From DATJHM01 sp035493895 (GTDB lineage Bacteria > Chloroflexota > Ktedonobacteria > Ktedonobacterales > Ktedonobacteraceae), in assembly GCA_035493895.1 (NCBI GenBank), contig DATJHM010000277.1, forward strand, positions 1-20,988: a DNA stretch of 20,988 bases, given 5' to 3'. Shown here piece by piece: positions 7,943 to 15,067 of this stretch. Position 1 is the first letter of the stretch; every line of letters starts with the position of its first letter. Position numbers and translations under genes: made by a program. Under the pieces are notes generated by a model. That model had not been told where the DNA came from. It did not search any database and was given only the letters and a program-made list of their open reading frames with translations.

Positions 7943-8258
7943 GCATACAGACAGCGTTTCCCTGCACAACCGCCAACTACCAGCAATAGAAGGAGCACTT
8001 GCTCTTTTTGCATGCGCGGGAGATGAAGCCATGAGCAGGGTCCGTTTTTTGCTGCATTGCTGAGCTCTGACCAGGGCCAATGCGCGTGAACCATTTTTCC
8101 GAAGAAGCGCCCCATTGAGAAACAAGAGGGGCCGGGCATTGCTGTGCTTTTTTCCCTTCTGGAGCTATTCCAGAAGAGTTTGATTGGCGATTCATAGTAC
8201 GCACACACGAAAGAACAAACGATGATGCTATCGTGAATTCCAGAATCGAGGTATGCCC
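7943..8258. other. 316-bp spacer between the archease and RNA ligase genes
   Basis: No gene seen on either strand. GAGC/GCTC around 7994-8005 followed by TTTTT could be a weak terminator for archease. A clean hairpin, CTTCTGGA (8156-8163) with TCCAGAAG (8169-8176) over a 5-base loop, is followed by only a short T-run. A short stretch near 8182 (TTGGCGATTC) resembles part of the dispersed repeat near 5436, but is too short to call. Confidence 0.5.
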
Positions 8259-9281
8259 ATGAGTAGTCTGATTGTCCCGGTTACAGAGATTGAGAAGCTT
8301 TCGCCACACAACAATGCTGATACGCTCGAGCTGGCGCAAGTGTTGGGTTGGCAGCTTGTTGTAAGGAAGGGAGAGTATCAGGTCGGGGATCGTATTGTCT
8401 ACTTTCCTATAGACACGGTTCTCCCGCTTGAAGTCTCTGAGCGCTTTGGGGTGACGAAATATCTGAGCAAGCAGCGTATAAAGTGCGCGAAGTTACGTGG
8501 TGAGCCGTCGTTTGGTCTGGCCGTCAGGCCCGATTGCGATGATTGGCAGGTTGGCGAGAACGTTGCCGATTACTATGGCGCGCTTAAATATGAGCCCCCA
8601 TTACGCCTGAGTGCGAGCGATGCCGAGAAGGCGCACCCGCTGTTCGGAGAGTACACCGATATCGAGAATATGCGCAACTTCCCGACAATTTTTGAGCAGG
8701 GGGAGATGGTCGTCCTGAGTGAAAAAATTCACGGCAGCAATTGTCGCGTGGCGCTGATCGAAGGTCAATTGATGGCCGGTTCCAAAGCGGTGCGACGTAA
8801 GCAGCCAGAGGATGAGAAGCAGTTTGCCAGTAACCTCTACTGGTATCCGCTTTCACTGGAGCCGGTGCGCAAGCTGATCGAGACCCTGGGCTCGGAGAAT
8901 CGACAGGTGATCCTTTTCGGAGAGATCTATGGTAGCAAGATTCAGTCCTTTCACTATGGCCTGAAGAATATCCTGGGTTTTCGCGCTTTCGACCTGTTCA
9001 TCAATGGGAAATACCTCGATTGGCCTGAATTTCACAAGCTCTGCGAATTGTTCGAGGTCGAAACTGTCCCGGTTGTCGCGACCGTGCCGTTCGATCTGGA
9101 GACCGTCAAGCGTTTGAGCGAGGGAAAGACGTTGCTCATGGGGCAGGATGCTCATATCCGCGAAGGACTGGTTGTGCGTTCCCTGCGAGAGCGTATGGAC
9201 CCGAAACTCGGACGTGTCATCCTCAAATACGTGAGTGACTCGTATCTGTTTGGGCAGAAGAGCGATTTCACAGATCGATAA
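8259..9281 (+). CDS. RNA ligase, DRB0094/DraRnl (Rnl5) type
   Basis: A 340-residue ATP-dependent RNA ligase. An N-terminal OB-like domain (about 1-105) opens with LIVPVTEIEKLSPHNNADTLELAQV, as in the Deinococcus DraRnl family. The nucleotidyltransferase domain follows: motif I EKIHGSN with adenylated Lys156, motif III LFGEIYG (Glu222), motif IIIa FRAFDLFING, motif IV EGLVVR (Glu302), motif V ILKYVSDSYL (Lys323). These enzymes seal 3'-OH/5'-PO4 nicks in RNA or RNA/DNA duplexes. Two ATGs (8253, 8259) are in frame; I prefer 8259 because GAGG at 8248-8251 is 7 bases before it but only 1 before the other. Length agrees with DraRnl (about 340). A 481-base structured spacer separates it from rtcB. 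Confidence 0.92.
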   Translation: MSSLIVPVTEIEKLSPHNNADTLELAQVLGWQLVVRKGEYQVGDRIVYFPIDTVLPLEVSERFGVTKYLSKQRIKCAKLRGEPSFGLAVRPDCDDWQVGENVADYYGALKYEPPLRLSASDAEKAHPLFGEYTDIENMRNFPTIFEQGEMVVLSEKIHGSNCRVALIEGQLMAGSKAVRRKQPEDEKQFASNLYWYPLSLEPVRKLIETLGSENRQVILFGEIYGSKIQSFHYGLKNILGFRAFDLFINGKYLDWPEFHKLCELFEVETVPVVATVPFDLETVKRLSEGKTLLMGQDAHIREGLVVRSLRERMDPKLGRVILKYVSDSYLFGQKSDFTDR

Positions 9282-9762
9282 ATAGAGGCGCGGCTTGCCT
9301 GCCATGTCACGTCGATACGCCTGTACCCGGTCAAACGTCATGGCACCCGTTCGTACCGCTCCCCAGGCCAGTAGGGACGCCATGAAGCCGCAGCGCAATG
9401 GCGTCCGGGAACGCGCTCGATCCTGTTGGCTCCGCAGACGTGGCGCTCCGCCCTTTCCACGGGTTCGCGTGCCACAGAAAACGTGTGCCATGACCTTTGA
9501 CGGCGTCCCACTGGTCTGTCAAGCGTCATGGTGTCTTTTCTCCCACCAGGAACATGCGCTCGAGAAGCTCGTAGGAGGGCGAGATGGCCGGTGGGGGCGG
9601 ACGCCATTCGCCATGGCGTCCCTACTGAGAAAAGCGGCCACGACGGAATTGATGGGAGATTCGTCTTATTGACGTGACATTGCAGACTGGCAGCGACTCT
9701 GCAAAAAATAAACACATGATGCGTGCAAACAAAAAATAAACAGAAAAAAACAGGAGATACAC
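9282..9762. other. 481-bp structured spacer between the RNA ligase and rtcB genes
   Basis: No convincing gene. Most of it is MITE-like element 2 (9300-9684), with multiple internal hairpins. After the element comes an A-rich leader to rtcB containing an exact 13-base direct repeat, CAAAAAATAAACA, at 9702-9714 and 9730-9742, then the AGGAG of rtcB at 9752-9756. Confidence 0.65.
9300..9684. repeat. MITE-like element 2 with terminal inverted repeats and internal hairpins
   Basis: The left end 9300-9317 (TGCCATGTCACGTCGATA) matches the reverse complement of 9667-9684 at 16 of 18 bases. Inside are an exact 16-bp inverted repeat (9369-9384 with 9612-9627), a 16-of-17 inverted repeat (9330-9346 with 9485-9501), and four copies of GGACGCCAT or its complement forming two 9-bp hairpins (9375-9383/9398-9406 and 9599-9607/9613-9621). 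Its right end shares 35 of 40 bases with element 1. No transposase could fit. A structured RNA produced from here is possible but unproven. Confidence 0.7.
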
Positions 9763-11226
9763 ATGGGCAATTCAGAGAATAAGATACCGCTCGAGCGGGT
9801 AGACGCAAATCGCTGGCGTATTCCGCAGCGCTATCAGGCCAGCATGCGCGTTCCAGGTATGGTCTATGCTGACGATGCATTGCTGGAAGCGATACTGGCC
9901 GACAATGCGTTGCAGCAGATTGTCAACGTTGCGAGCCTGCCGGGGATTGTTGGTCACTCGCTGGCCATGCCGGACATTCACTGGGGATATGGTTTCCCGG
10001 TCGGTGGGGTAGCGGCGACCGATGCCGAGCATGGTGTCGTCTCTCCGGGCGGCATTGGTTTTGACATTAACTGTGGTGTGCGTCTGCTTGCCACTGAACT
10101 GGTACGGGACCAGATCAAGGGCGAGGTGGATCGGCTTGCCGACGAGCTCTTCGCCAATCTGCCCTCCGGCGTCGGGACCAACGGTATGCGCACCCTGACG
10201 ATGGACGAGATGCGCGAGGTCATGTTGCGCGGTTCCGCCTGGGCAATTGAAGAGGGCTATGGTCGTCCTGAAGATCTGGAAGTCACTGAAGAGCGTGGCT
10301 GTCTGGCGGGGGCAAATCCTGATGCCGTCAGTAAGAAAGCAATCCAGCGTGGCATCAGTCAGCTTGGGAGCCTGGGGTCAGGCAATCACTTCTGCGAAGT
10401 CCAGTACGTCGAACATATCTATGACGAAGAGGCGGCCAAAGCCTTTGGCATTCAGCAGAAAGGGCAGATCGTCGCGACTATCCATTGCGGTTCAAGAGGA
10501 TTTGGGCATCAGATCGCGGAAGATTACATTAAGATTGCAGAAGAGAAGCAGGAAGCGTTCGGATTTCATCTCATCGATCGTCAGCTTGCCTGCCTGCCGC
10601 TGGAATCGGAGGAAGGGCGCGCGTATCTGGAAGCGATGGCGTGCGGGGCAAATTTTGCCTGGGCGAATCGCCAGATGCTGATGCATAGTGTGCGCCAGGC
10701 ATTCACCAGCGTTTTTGGACGCAAAGCGCGGGCGAAAGATCTCCCGATGGTCTACGATGTGTGTCACAATATCGCCAAGATGGAAGAGTACGAAGTCGAC
10801 GGTGAAATGAGGCGCGTCTGTGTCCATCGCAAGGGTGCGACGCGCTCGTTTCCGGCCGGGCACGAGGCAATCCCCGAGAAGTACCGTGCGGTGGGCCAGC
10901 CGGTGCTTATCCCGGGTGATATGGGGCGCTACTCTTTTGTGCTGGCCGGAGAACAGGGCGCGATGGAGCAGAGCTTCGGCACCTGTTGCCATGGTGCGGG
11001 ACGTCGCCTGAGCCGTACGGCGGCCAAGAAATCCATGGATCACAAGGATCTCCTCAAATATCTGGGTCGCCAGGGGGTCACGGTGCGCGTCCACAGCAAG
11101 AACCTGCTGTCGGAGGAGGCCCCGCAGGCGTACAAGGATGCGCAGGAAGTCGTGAATGTCGTGCACAATGCAGGCTTGGCGAGGCTGGTTGTGCGATTGA
11201 AGCCGGTAATTGTGGTGAAAGGGTAG
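9763..11226 (+). CDS. rtcB: RtcB RNA-splicing ligase (3'-phosphate/5'-OH RNA ligase)
   Basis: A 487-residue protein with all catalytic residues of the RtcB family: Asp101 and Cys104 in GIGFDINCGVR, Asn208 and His209 in GSGNHF, His241 in HCGSRGFGHQ, His335 in DVCHNIAKMEEY, HRKGATRSFPAG (355-366), and His410 in CCHGAGRRLSR, the residue guanylylated from GTP. They sit at nearly constant offset from the archaeal enzyme. RtcB joins RNA 2',3'-cyclic-phosphate or 3'-phosphate ends to 5'-OH ends, using Mn2+ and GTP. Strong AGGAG lies 6 bases before the ATG. It is the last gene of the RNA-repair group, whose archease gene lies 1.8 kb upstream. No RtcA cyclase or RtcR regulator is in the window. Confidence 0.97.
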   Translation: MGNSENKIPLERVDANRWRIPQRYQASMRVPGMVYADDALLEAILADNALQQIVNVASLPGIVGHSLAMPDIHWGYGFPVGGVAATDAEHGVVSPGGIGFDINCGVRLLATELVRDQIKGEVDRLADELFANLPSGVGTNGMRTLTMDEMREVMLRGSAWAIEEGYGRPEDLEVTEERGCLAGANPDAVSKKAIQRGISQLGSLGSGNHFCEVQYVEHIYDEEAAKAFGIQQKGQIVATIHCGSRGFGHQIAEDYIKIAEEKQEAFGFHLIDRQLACLPLESEEGRAYLEAMACGANFAWANRQMLMHSVRQAFTSVFGRKARAKDLPMVYDVCHNIAKMEEYEVDGEMRRVCVHRKGATRSFPAGHEAIPEKYRAVGQPVLIPGDMGRYSFVLAGEQGAMEQSFGTCCHGAGRRLSRTAAKKSMDHKDLLKYLGRQGVTVRVHSKNLLSEEAPQAYKDAQEVVNVVHNAGLARLVVRLKPVIVVKG

Positions 11227-11270
11227 TCGAGGGGCACCTTCCTGTCACGTGATGTCTGTCACGTGAGACT

Positions 11271-11379
11271 TTGCACTGGAGCACTTTCTGAAAATGCTGA
11301 CTTTGCACTGGGGCAACTCTACGGATTGCACTGGAGCGGGTAGTAGTTTGCACTAGAGCATAGTAATTGCACTGGGGCA
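11271..11379. repeat. Five copies of TTGCACTGGRGCA, IS-end-like
   Basis: Copies at 11271-11283, 11303-11315, 11326-11338, 11348-11360 and 11367-11379, all in the same direction, separated by 19 to 32 bases start to start. Three copies vary at one or two positions. Multiple spaced copies of a short motif at an end are a feature of IS21-family elements, where transposase binds them. No transposase gene or opposite end is seen here, so this would be a solitary relic end. Binding sites for another protein are the alternative. Confidence 0.6.
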
Positions 11380-11490
11380 CAAGAAAAAAGACCAGAGATT
11401 ATGGTTGTTCCAGAATACCACCGCAAAAATTCTTATGTCGAGAATGCCTTGGCATTGTGGGAAAGGCATGTTTTTTTAAGAGGCGACAGG

Positions 11491-11548
11491 GTCGACAGAG
11501 CGAAGGAGAGTAGCACCATTTCATACTGCTCTTCTTCGCTCTGTCGAC
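11491..11548. other. Long hairpin, 23-bp stem
   Basis: 11491-11513 pairs with 11526-11548: the outer 15 bp (GTCGACAGAGCGAAG) are perfect and the inner 8 bp include G-U type mismatches, with a 12-base loop. No T-run follows on the + strand. The symmetry is far beyond chance. It could be a relic of an inserted element or a structured RNA. Confidence 0.7.
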
Positions 11549-11771
11549 GGGTGTTATTTCGCAAGTAATATGATCAATATTCTACTGTATGCGTTGTGAC
11601 GGTCTAGTGTATGTATACCTTTTGCATGTAGCAATTCATTTTCGAGAAAGGGAATGCTATTTCCGTATGGCTGATCAAGCCATGGTCACGTTGCAGCCAT
11701 TTTTTCCTGGCGATTACACAACAACAGTGCACAGAGGTAGAACAGTATTACCAGGACAAATCAGACATACC

Positions 11772-11800
11772 TTGACAAAATCGTGAAAACTGATTATAGT
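11772..11800 (+). promoter_or_regulatory. Strong sigma70-type promoter upstream of the sugar locus
   Basis: A perfect -35 TTGACA (11772-11777), a 17-base spacer, and TATAGT (11795-11800, 5 of 6). It predicts transcription start near 11807, directly at the LacI-type operator. The first clear gene downstream is the LacI-family regulator at 12506. Confidence 0.72.
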
Positions 11801-11809
11801 TCAATTAGG

Positions 11810-11821
11810 TTAAGCGTTTAA
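11810..11821. promoter_or_regulatory. LacI-family operator-like palindrome
   Basis: TTAAGCGTTTAA is a near-palindrome with the central CG and AA/TT flanks typical of LacI/GalR operators (10 of 12 positions symmetric). It lies about 10 bases after the -10 box, where a repressor would block initiation. The likely binder is the LacI-family protein encoded at 12506, giving autoregulation. I found no second clear copy before the binding-protein gene. Confidence 0.5.
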
Positions 11822-12505
11822 TTTGTGCAGATAGAGCTACAACTACATCATAATAGCTGGACACAGATTACGTATCAAACGCAATGAGATGATAGGAATG
11901 AGCCTATTATCAAGAAGATGTTGTGAGTGTGAATGAGCAAAGCAGTGTTTTTGTTTGATAAAGAGGGACAAGTCGCCTCCCTACAGTTGTCAGTCAGGTA
12001 GCCTGTTTTACGAAGAAAGATCTTTTAGAACAGTGCTATGCAGCGTAGCAAATCTACAGCGTCGATAAGGTAGTTCAAAGCCGTCAGGAGGCAATCAAGG
12101 ATGGATTCTGCTCACACAGCAGGCAAAACAAGCATGGCTGATCGCCATCCTGTTTCAATAGGGCCCTGTAGGAAACGCAATCGGCGGGATACGCCTTTTG
12201 ACCTGGCATGGGCACCCGATTCTCCAATGTACCGGCAATCACAGGTAGTGATTCCCCTGGTCATGTCTGTGTACTGGTCAGCAACAGTCCAAAGACATCT
12301 ATCTTCGTTAATGCCGATCCTTCAACAGTGATCTCCAGAGGTAGAGGCATCGTATGACAATTCGATTCGTCCCCAATGGGCGTGATCGTGAGTAATCCTG
12401 TGTTGAATCGCAGTCATGCCGTCTGTGCCATTCTGGTTACAGTTGCTGTGCTGCTCCAATTTTGATTCTAATTCTGAAGAACAAAGAGGTTGTTGAAAGA
12501 GAATC

Positions 12506-13510
12506 ATGGTAACACTTGATGATGTAGCGCGTCATGTTGGAGTCACATCAGCGACTGTCTCCAATGTCATTACAGGAAAAGGTTCTGTGAGTGCAAAGAC
12601 GCGGGAGCGTGTCTTTGCTGCGATTGCAGAACTGGGATATCAGCCGAATCTGGTGGCTCGTGGTCTTGCGCAAAAAAAGACCTTGACGCTCGCGCTCATA
12701 TTACTCACTATTGCAAATCCCTTCTATGCAGAGATTGCCGTGGAGATAGAGCGCATCGCACGGCAGCATGGCTACCAGTTGTTGCTGTGTAACACACACA
12801 AAGATCCTGTGATTGGGCGAGAACAACTAAAAGGGCTTTCCAGTCGTTGGGTAGATGGCCTCGTGATCATGGGTGGTAGTCTCCCAGTGTCAGATATACT
12901 CTCGACAACTCGACGTGGACGGCCGATGGTGCTTTGTCTGCGTTCCGAAGAAGAACTATCTGTATCTCTACCAGTTATAGATATCGACTTTAATTCTGCC
13001 GGTGAGTTGGCGGCACAGCATTTTTTTTCGTTGGGGCATCAACGCATTGCTATAATTACTGAAAATCCAAGCCATGCACTTCGCATGGAGGGCTTTCGTA
13101 CAACATTGGCTGCCTCGGGCATTCCCCTGCCTGAGGAGTACGTACAGTATGGTGATTCTACGGTGCCGAGTGGCTATCATGCCGCCGAAGTGCTCCTGGC
13201 GCTTGCCAGACGGCCAACAGCGATCTTTGCCACGAACGATTTAATGGCGCTTGGTGTTGTGGAAGCTGCAATTGATCATGGACTCCGTGTGCCAGATGAT
13301 CTTTCAGTTGTTGGCATGGATGACATCATGCTGGGCGCACACATGCGTCCCCCTCTCACTACTGTTGCTATCCCTAAACACGAACTAGCAAAGGAATCGA
13401 TCGAACTGTTGTTACGCTTTGTGGGTGGCACAGTCCCCGAACCTACACTCATCACGGTGCGCCCATATCTCATCACCCGCCATTCTACGGCACCACCAGG
13501 AGAGGAATAA
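12506..13510 (+). CDS. LacI/GalR-family transcriptional regulator
   Basis: A 334-residue regulator. The N-terminal helix-turn-helix is VTLDDVARHVGVTSATVSNVITGKGSV-like (2-28), followed by the hinge ELGYQPNLVARGLAQKK (about 44-60) and a periplasmic-binding-protein-like effector domain from about 62 (LALILLTIANPFYAEIA) to the end, with IFATNDLMALGV and VVGMDDI blocks typical of the family. It most likely represses the adjacent ABC-transporter/beta-galactosidase genes and responds to a galactoside or its breakdown product; the ligand is inferred from neighbours. Start ATG 12506 follows AAAGAGAA. A gap of 128 bases containing a promoter separates it from the binding-protein gene. Confidence 0.92.
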   Translation: MVTLDDVARHVGVTSATVSNVITGKGSVSAKTRERVFAAIAELGYQPNLVARGLAQKKTLTLALILLTIANPFYAEIAVEIERIARQHGYQLLLCNTHKDPVIGREQLKGLSSRWVDGLVIMGGSLPVSDILSTTRRGRPMVLCLRSEEELSVSLPVIDIDFNSAGELAAQHFFSLGHQRIAIITENPSHALRMEGFRTTLAASGIPLPEEYVQYGDSTVPSGYHAAEVLLALARRPTAIFATNDLMALGVVEAAIDHGLRVPDDLSVVGMDDIMLGAHMRPPLTTVAIPKHELAKESIELLLRFVGGTVPEPTLITVRPYLITRHSTAPPGEE

Positions 13511-13587
13511 GGACGTATCGACCAGGTTTTATCTACTAGTCAATAAAAGGAGGAAAGATTTTCTCGCACATAGCATACCGTATCAGG

Positions 13588-13616
13588 TTGCTACAACTAT
13601 ACTCTCTGAGTATTAT
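13588..13616 (+). promoter_or_regulatory. Promoter for the sugar-binding-protein operon
   Basis: TTGCTA (13588-13593), a 17-base spacer, and TATTAT (13611-13616, 5 of 6). Predicted transcription starts around 13622, immediately before the AAAGGAG ribosome-binding site, which makes the leader very short. This supports ATG 13639 as the true start, since a TTG start at 13588 would lie inside the promoter. Confidence 0.5.
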
Positions 13617-13638
13617 AAGCCGAAAGGAGCTCCAACTG

Positions 13639-14964
13639 ATGTCTTATCTTGCTTCTACGCGCTGGGTGTCCCGTCATAGCAGAAAGCTCTCCATTTTGAG
13701 TTTGATGCTCATACTTCTTGTACCCATCATGGCGGCATGTGGTGGTGCACCATCCAATAGCAATGGTCCCGTCACACTGACATTCTGGTCCTGGGTACCA
13801 AACATACAAAATGAAATCAACCTTTTCGAGAAATCATATCCCAACATCCATATCAAGCTTGTGAACGCTGGTCAGGGAACGCCGGAGTATACCAAATTAA
13901 GAACAGCGCTCAAAGCAAATTCGGGAGCACCTGATGTTGTTCAGATTGAGTACCAGTATCTCCCCACATTCGAACTTACAGGCAAGCTGGTTGACCTGTC
14001 ACAATATGGTGCGAACAACATCAAGAACGATTTTGTTCCCTGGACATGGGGTCAGGTTTCGCAGGGCTCAAAAGTCTATGGTATTCCTCAAGATAGTGGT
14101 CCAATGGGCTTGCTTTATCGCCAGGATATCTTTGACAAGTATCATCTTCCTGTCCCTCAGACCTGGGCCCAATATGCACAAGAGGCGGTTCAACTGCACA
14201 AAGACAATCCTCAGATCTACATGACTGATTACCCTGCAGGGGATTCAGCCTGGCTCACTGGTCTGGACTGGCAAGCGGGAGCGCACCCTTTCACTGTGAA
14301 TGGAACGAATGTATCGGTCAATATGGATGATGCGGCGTCATTGAAAGTTGCCGACTATTGGGGAAATTTGATCAATGAGAAAGTAGTGCAAACTACGACT
14401 GATTTTACGAATGACTGGTATACAGGACTCAGTAAGGGGACCTATGCAAGCTGGGTTACTGCGGCATGGGGCCCGGTATTCCTGTCGGGAATTGCCGCAC
14501 AGTCGGCGGGGAAGTGGCGTGCTGTACCTTTACCCCAGTGGACAGCCGGGGCACATGTATCCAGCAACTGGGGTGGATCGTCAGATGCTGTGACAACACA
14601 GAGCGCACATCCCAAGGAGGCCGCAGAGTTCGCTATGTGGCTGAATGATAACAAAACCTCTGCCATGCAGTTTGCTCAAAAACAGTTTCTCTTCCCAACG
14701 CTCCAGAGTGTGCTGAATGATCCCAGTTTTAATGTACCTGTCGCTTTCTACGGTGGACAAAAGGTGAATCAGGTCTTTATGGATGCATCAAACAATGTGG
14801 ATACGAAATTTCAATGGAGTCCTTTCCAGGATTACGTGTATACACAGATGAATGATCAGCTCGGTACAGCGATGAGCGGAAAGATCACGTATTCGCAAGC
14901 CATAAATAACGTGCAAACTAGTGTCGTTTCCTACGCGAAGGCTCAAGGCTTTACTGTCAGTTAG
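13639..14964 (+). CDS. ABC transporter sugar-binding lipoprotein (family 1 extracellular solute-binding protein)
   Basis: A 441-residue secreted lipoprotein: positively charged N-terminus, hydrophobic segment (about 17-31) and lipobox IMAAC with the lipidated Cys34, then a low-complexity GGAPSNSNG linker. The mature part begins VTLTFWSWVPNIQNEINLFEKSYPNI, the usual start of the MalE/UgpB-like family, and contains the late-domain block HPKEAAEFAMWLNDN. It should deliver an oligosaccharide to the two permeases downstream. AAAGGAG at 13623-13629 is 9 bases before ATG 13639. A strong hairpin follows the stop, as is common where binding protein must exceed permease. The linked GH42 gene suggests a galactose-containing ligand. 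Confidence 0.92.
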   Translation: MSYLASTRWVSRHSRKLSILSLMLILLVPIMAACGGAPSNSNGPVTLTFWSWVPNIQNEINLFEKSYPNIHIKLVNAGQGTPEYTKLRTALKANSGAPDVVQIEYQYLPTFELTGKLVDLSQYGANNIKNDFVPWTWGQVSQGSKVYGIPQDSGPMGLLYRQDIFDKYHLPVPQTWAQYAQEAVQLHKDNPQIYMTDYPAGDSAWLTGLDWQAGAHPFTVNGTNVSVNMDDAASLKVADYWGNLINEKVVQTTTDFTNDWYTGLSKGTYASWVTAAWGPVFLSGIAAQSAGKWRAVPLPQWTAGAHVSSNWGGSSDAVTTQSAHPKEAAEFAMWLNDNKTSAMQFAQKQFLFPTLQSVLNDPSFNVPVAFYGGQKVNQVFMDASNNVDTKFQWSPFQDYVYTQMNDQLGTAMSGKITYSQAINNVQTSVVSYAKAQGFTVS

Positions 14965-14975
14965 GGATACGTCAT

Positions 14976-15025
14976 TTTGCGCTCCTGCGTCATCTCCCCT
15001 CGGGATGATGATGCAGGGGCGCAAA
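14976..15025 (+). promoter_or_regulatory. Intercistronic hairpin between binding-protein and permease genes
   Basis: 14976-14998 pairs with 15003-15025 around the tetraloop CTCG: 19 Watson-Crick pairs plus two G-U pairs out of 23. It is followed by GCAAAACGAC, with no T-run, so read-through is expected. It begins 11 bases after the binding-protein stop. Such hairpins protect the upstream mRNA from 3' exonucleases, raising binding protein over permease. Confidence 0.65.
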
Positions 15026-15067
15026 GCAAAACGACAAACACATCATTGCTTGAAAGGAGCATATGCA

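Larger units (their letters stand above)
11227..12505. other. 1.28-kb region without a convincing gene
   Basis: In order it holds two direct copies of CTGTCACGTGA (11242-11252, 11256-11266), five 13-base repeats (11271-11379), a long hairpin (11491-11548), a promoter/operator (11772-11821) and about 685 bases of apparently untranslated DNA before the LacI-family gene. Short open frames occur (11589-11786; 12101-12331, the latter after GGAGG) but resemble no known proteins and overlap in several frames. The area looks like insertion-sequence debris and decayed sequence joined to a regulatory leader. Confidence 0.55.

Noticed and set aside
8853..9491. 212-codon open frame on the - strand across the end of the ligase gene
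   Set aside because: Half lies opposite the ligase coding sequence and half in the repeat element; no protein family features.
9282..9762. tRNA-like or Y-RNA-like gene beside rtcB
   Set aside because: Searched for D-arm, T-loop and acceptor features; only scattered GGTTCG-like bits, no cloverleaf.
10492..11166. 224-codon open frame on the - strand opposite rtcB
   Set aside because: Antisense to a conserved gene with all catalytic residues; no recognisable domain.
11589..11786. 65-codon open frame
   Set aside because: No ribosome-binding site, odd composition, runs into the strong promoter at 11772; likely chance.
12101..12331. 76-codon frame with a GGAGG site, and short pieces in the other two frames (e.g. 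HPILQCTGNH near 12209) faintly like GH43 enzymes
   Set aside because: Similarity is only a few residues, broken by stops and frame changes; not enough to call a gene or pseudogene by eye.
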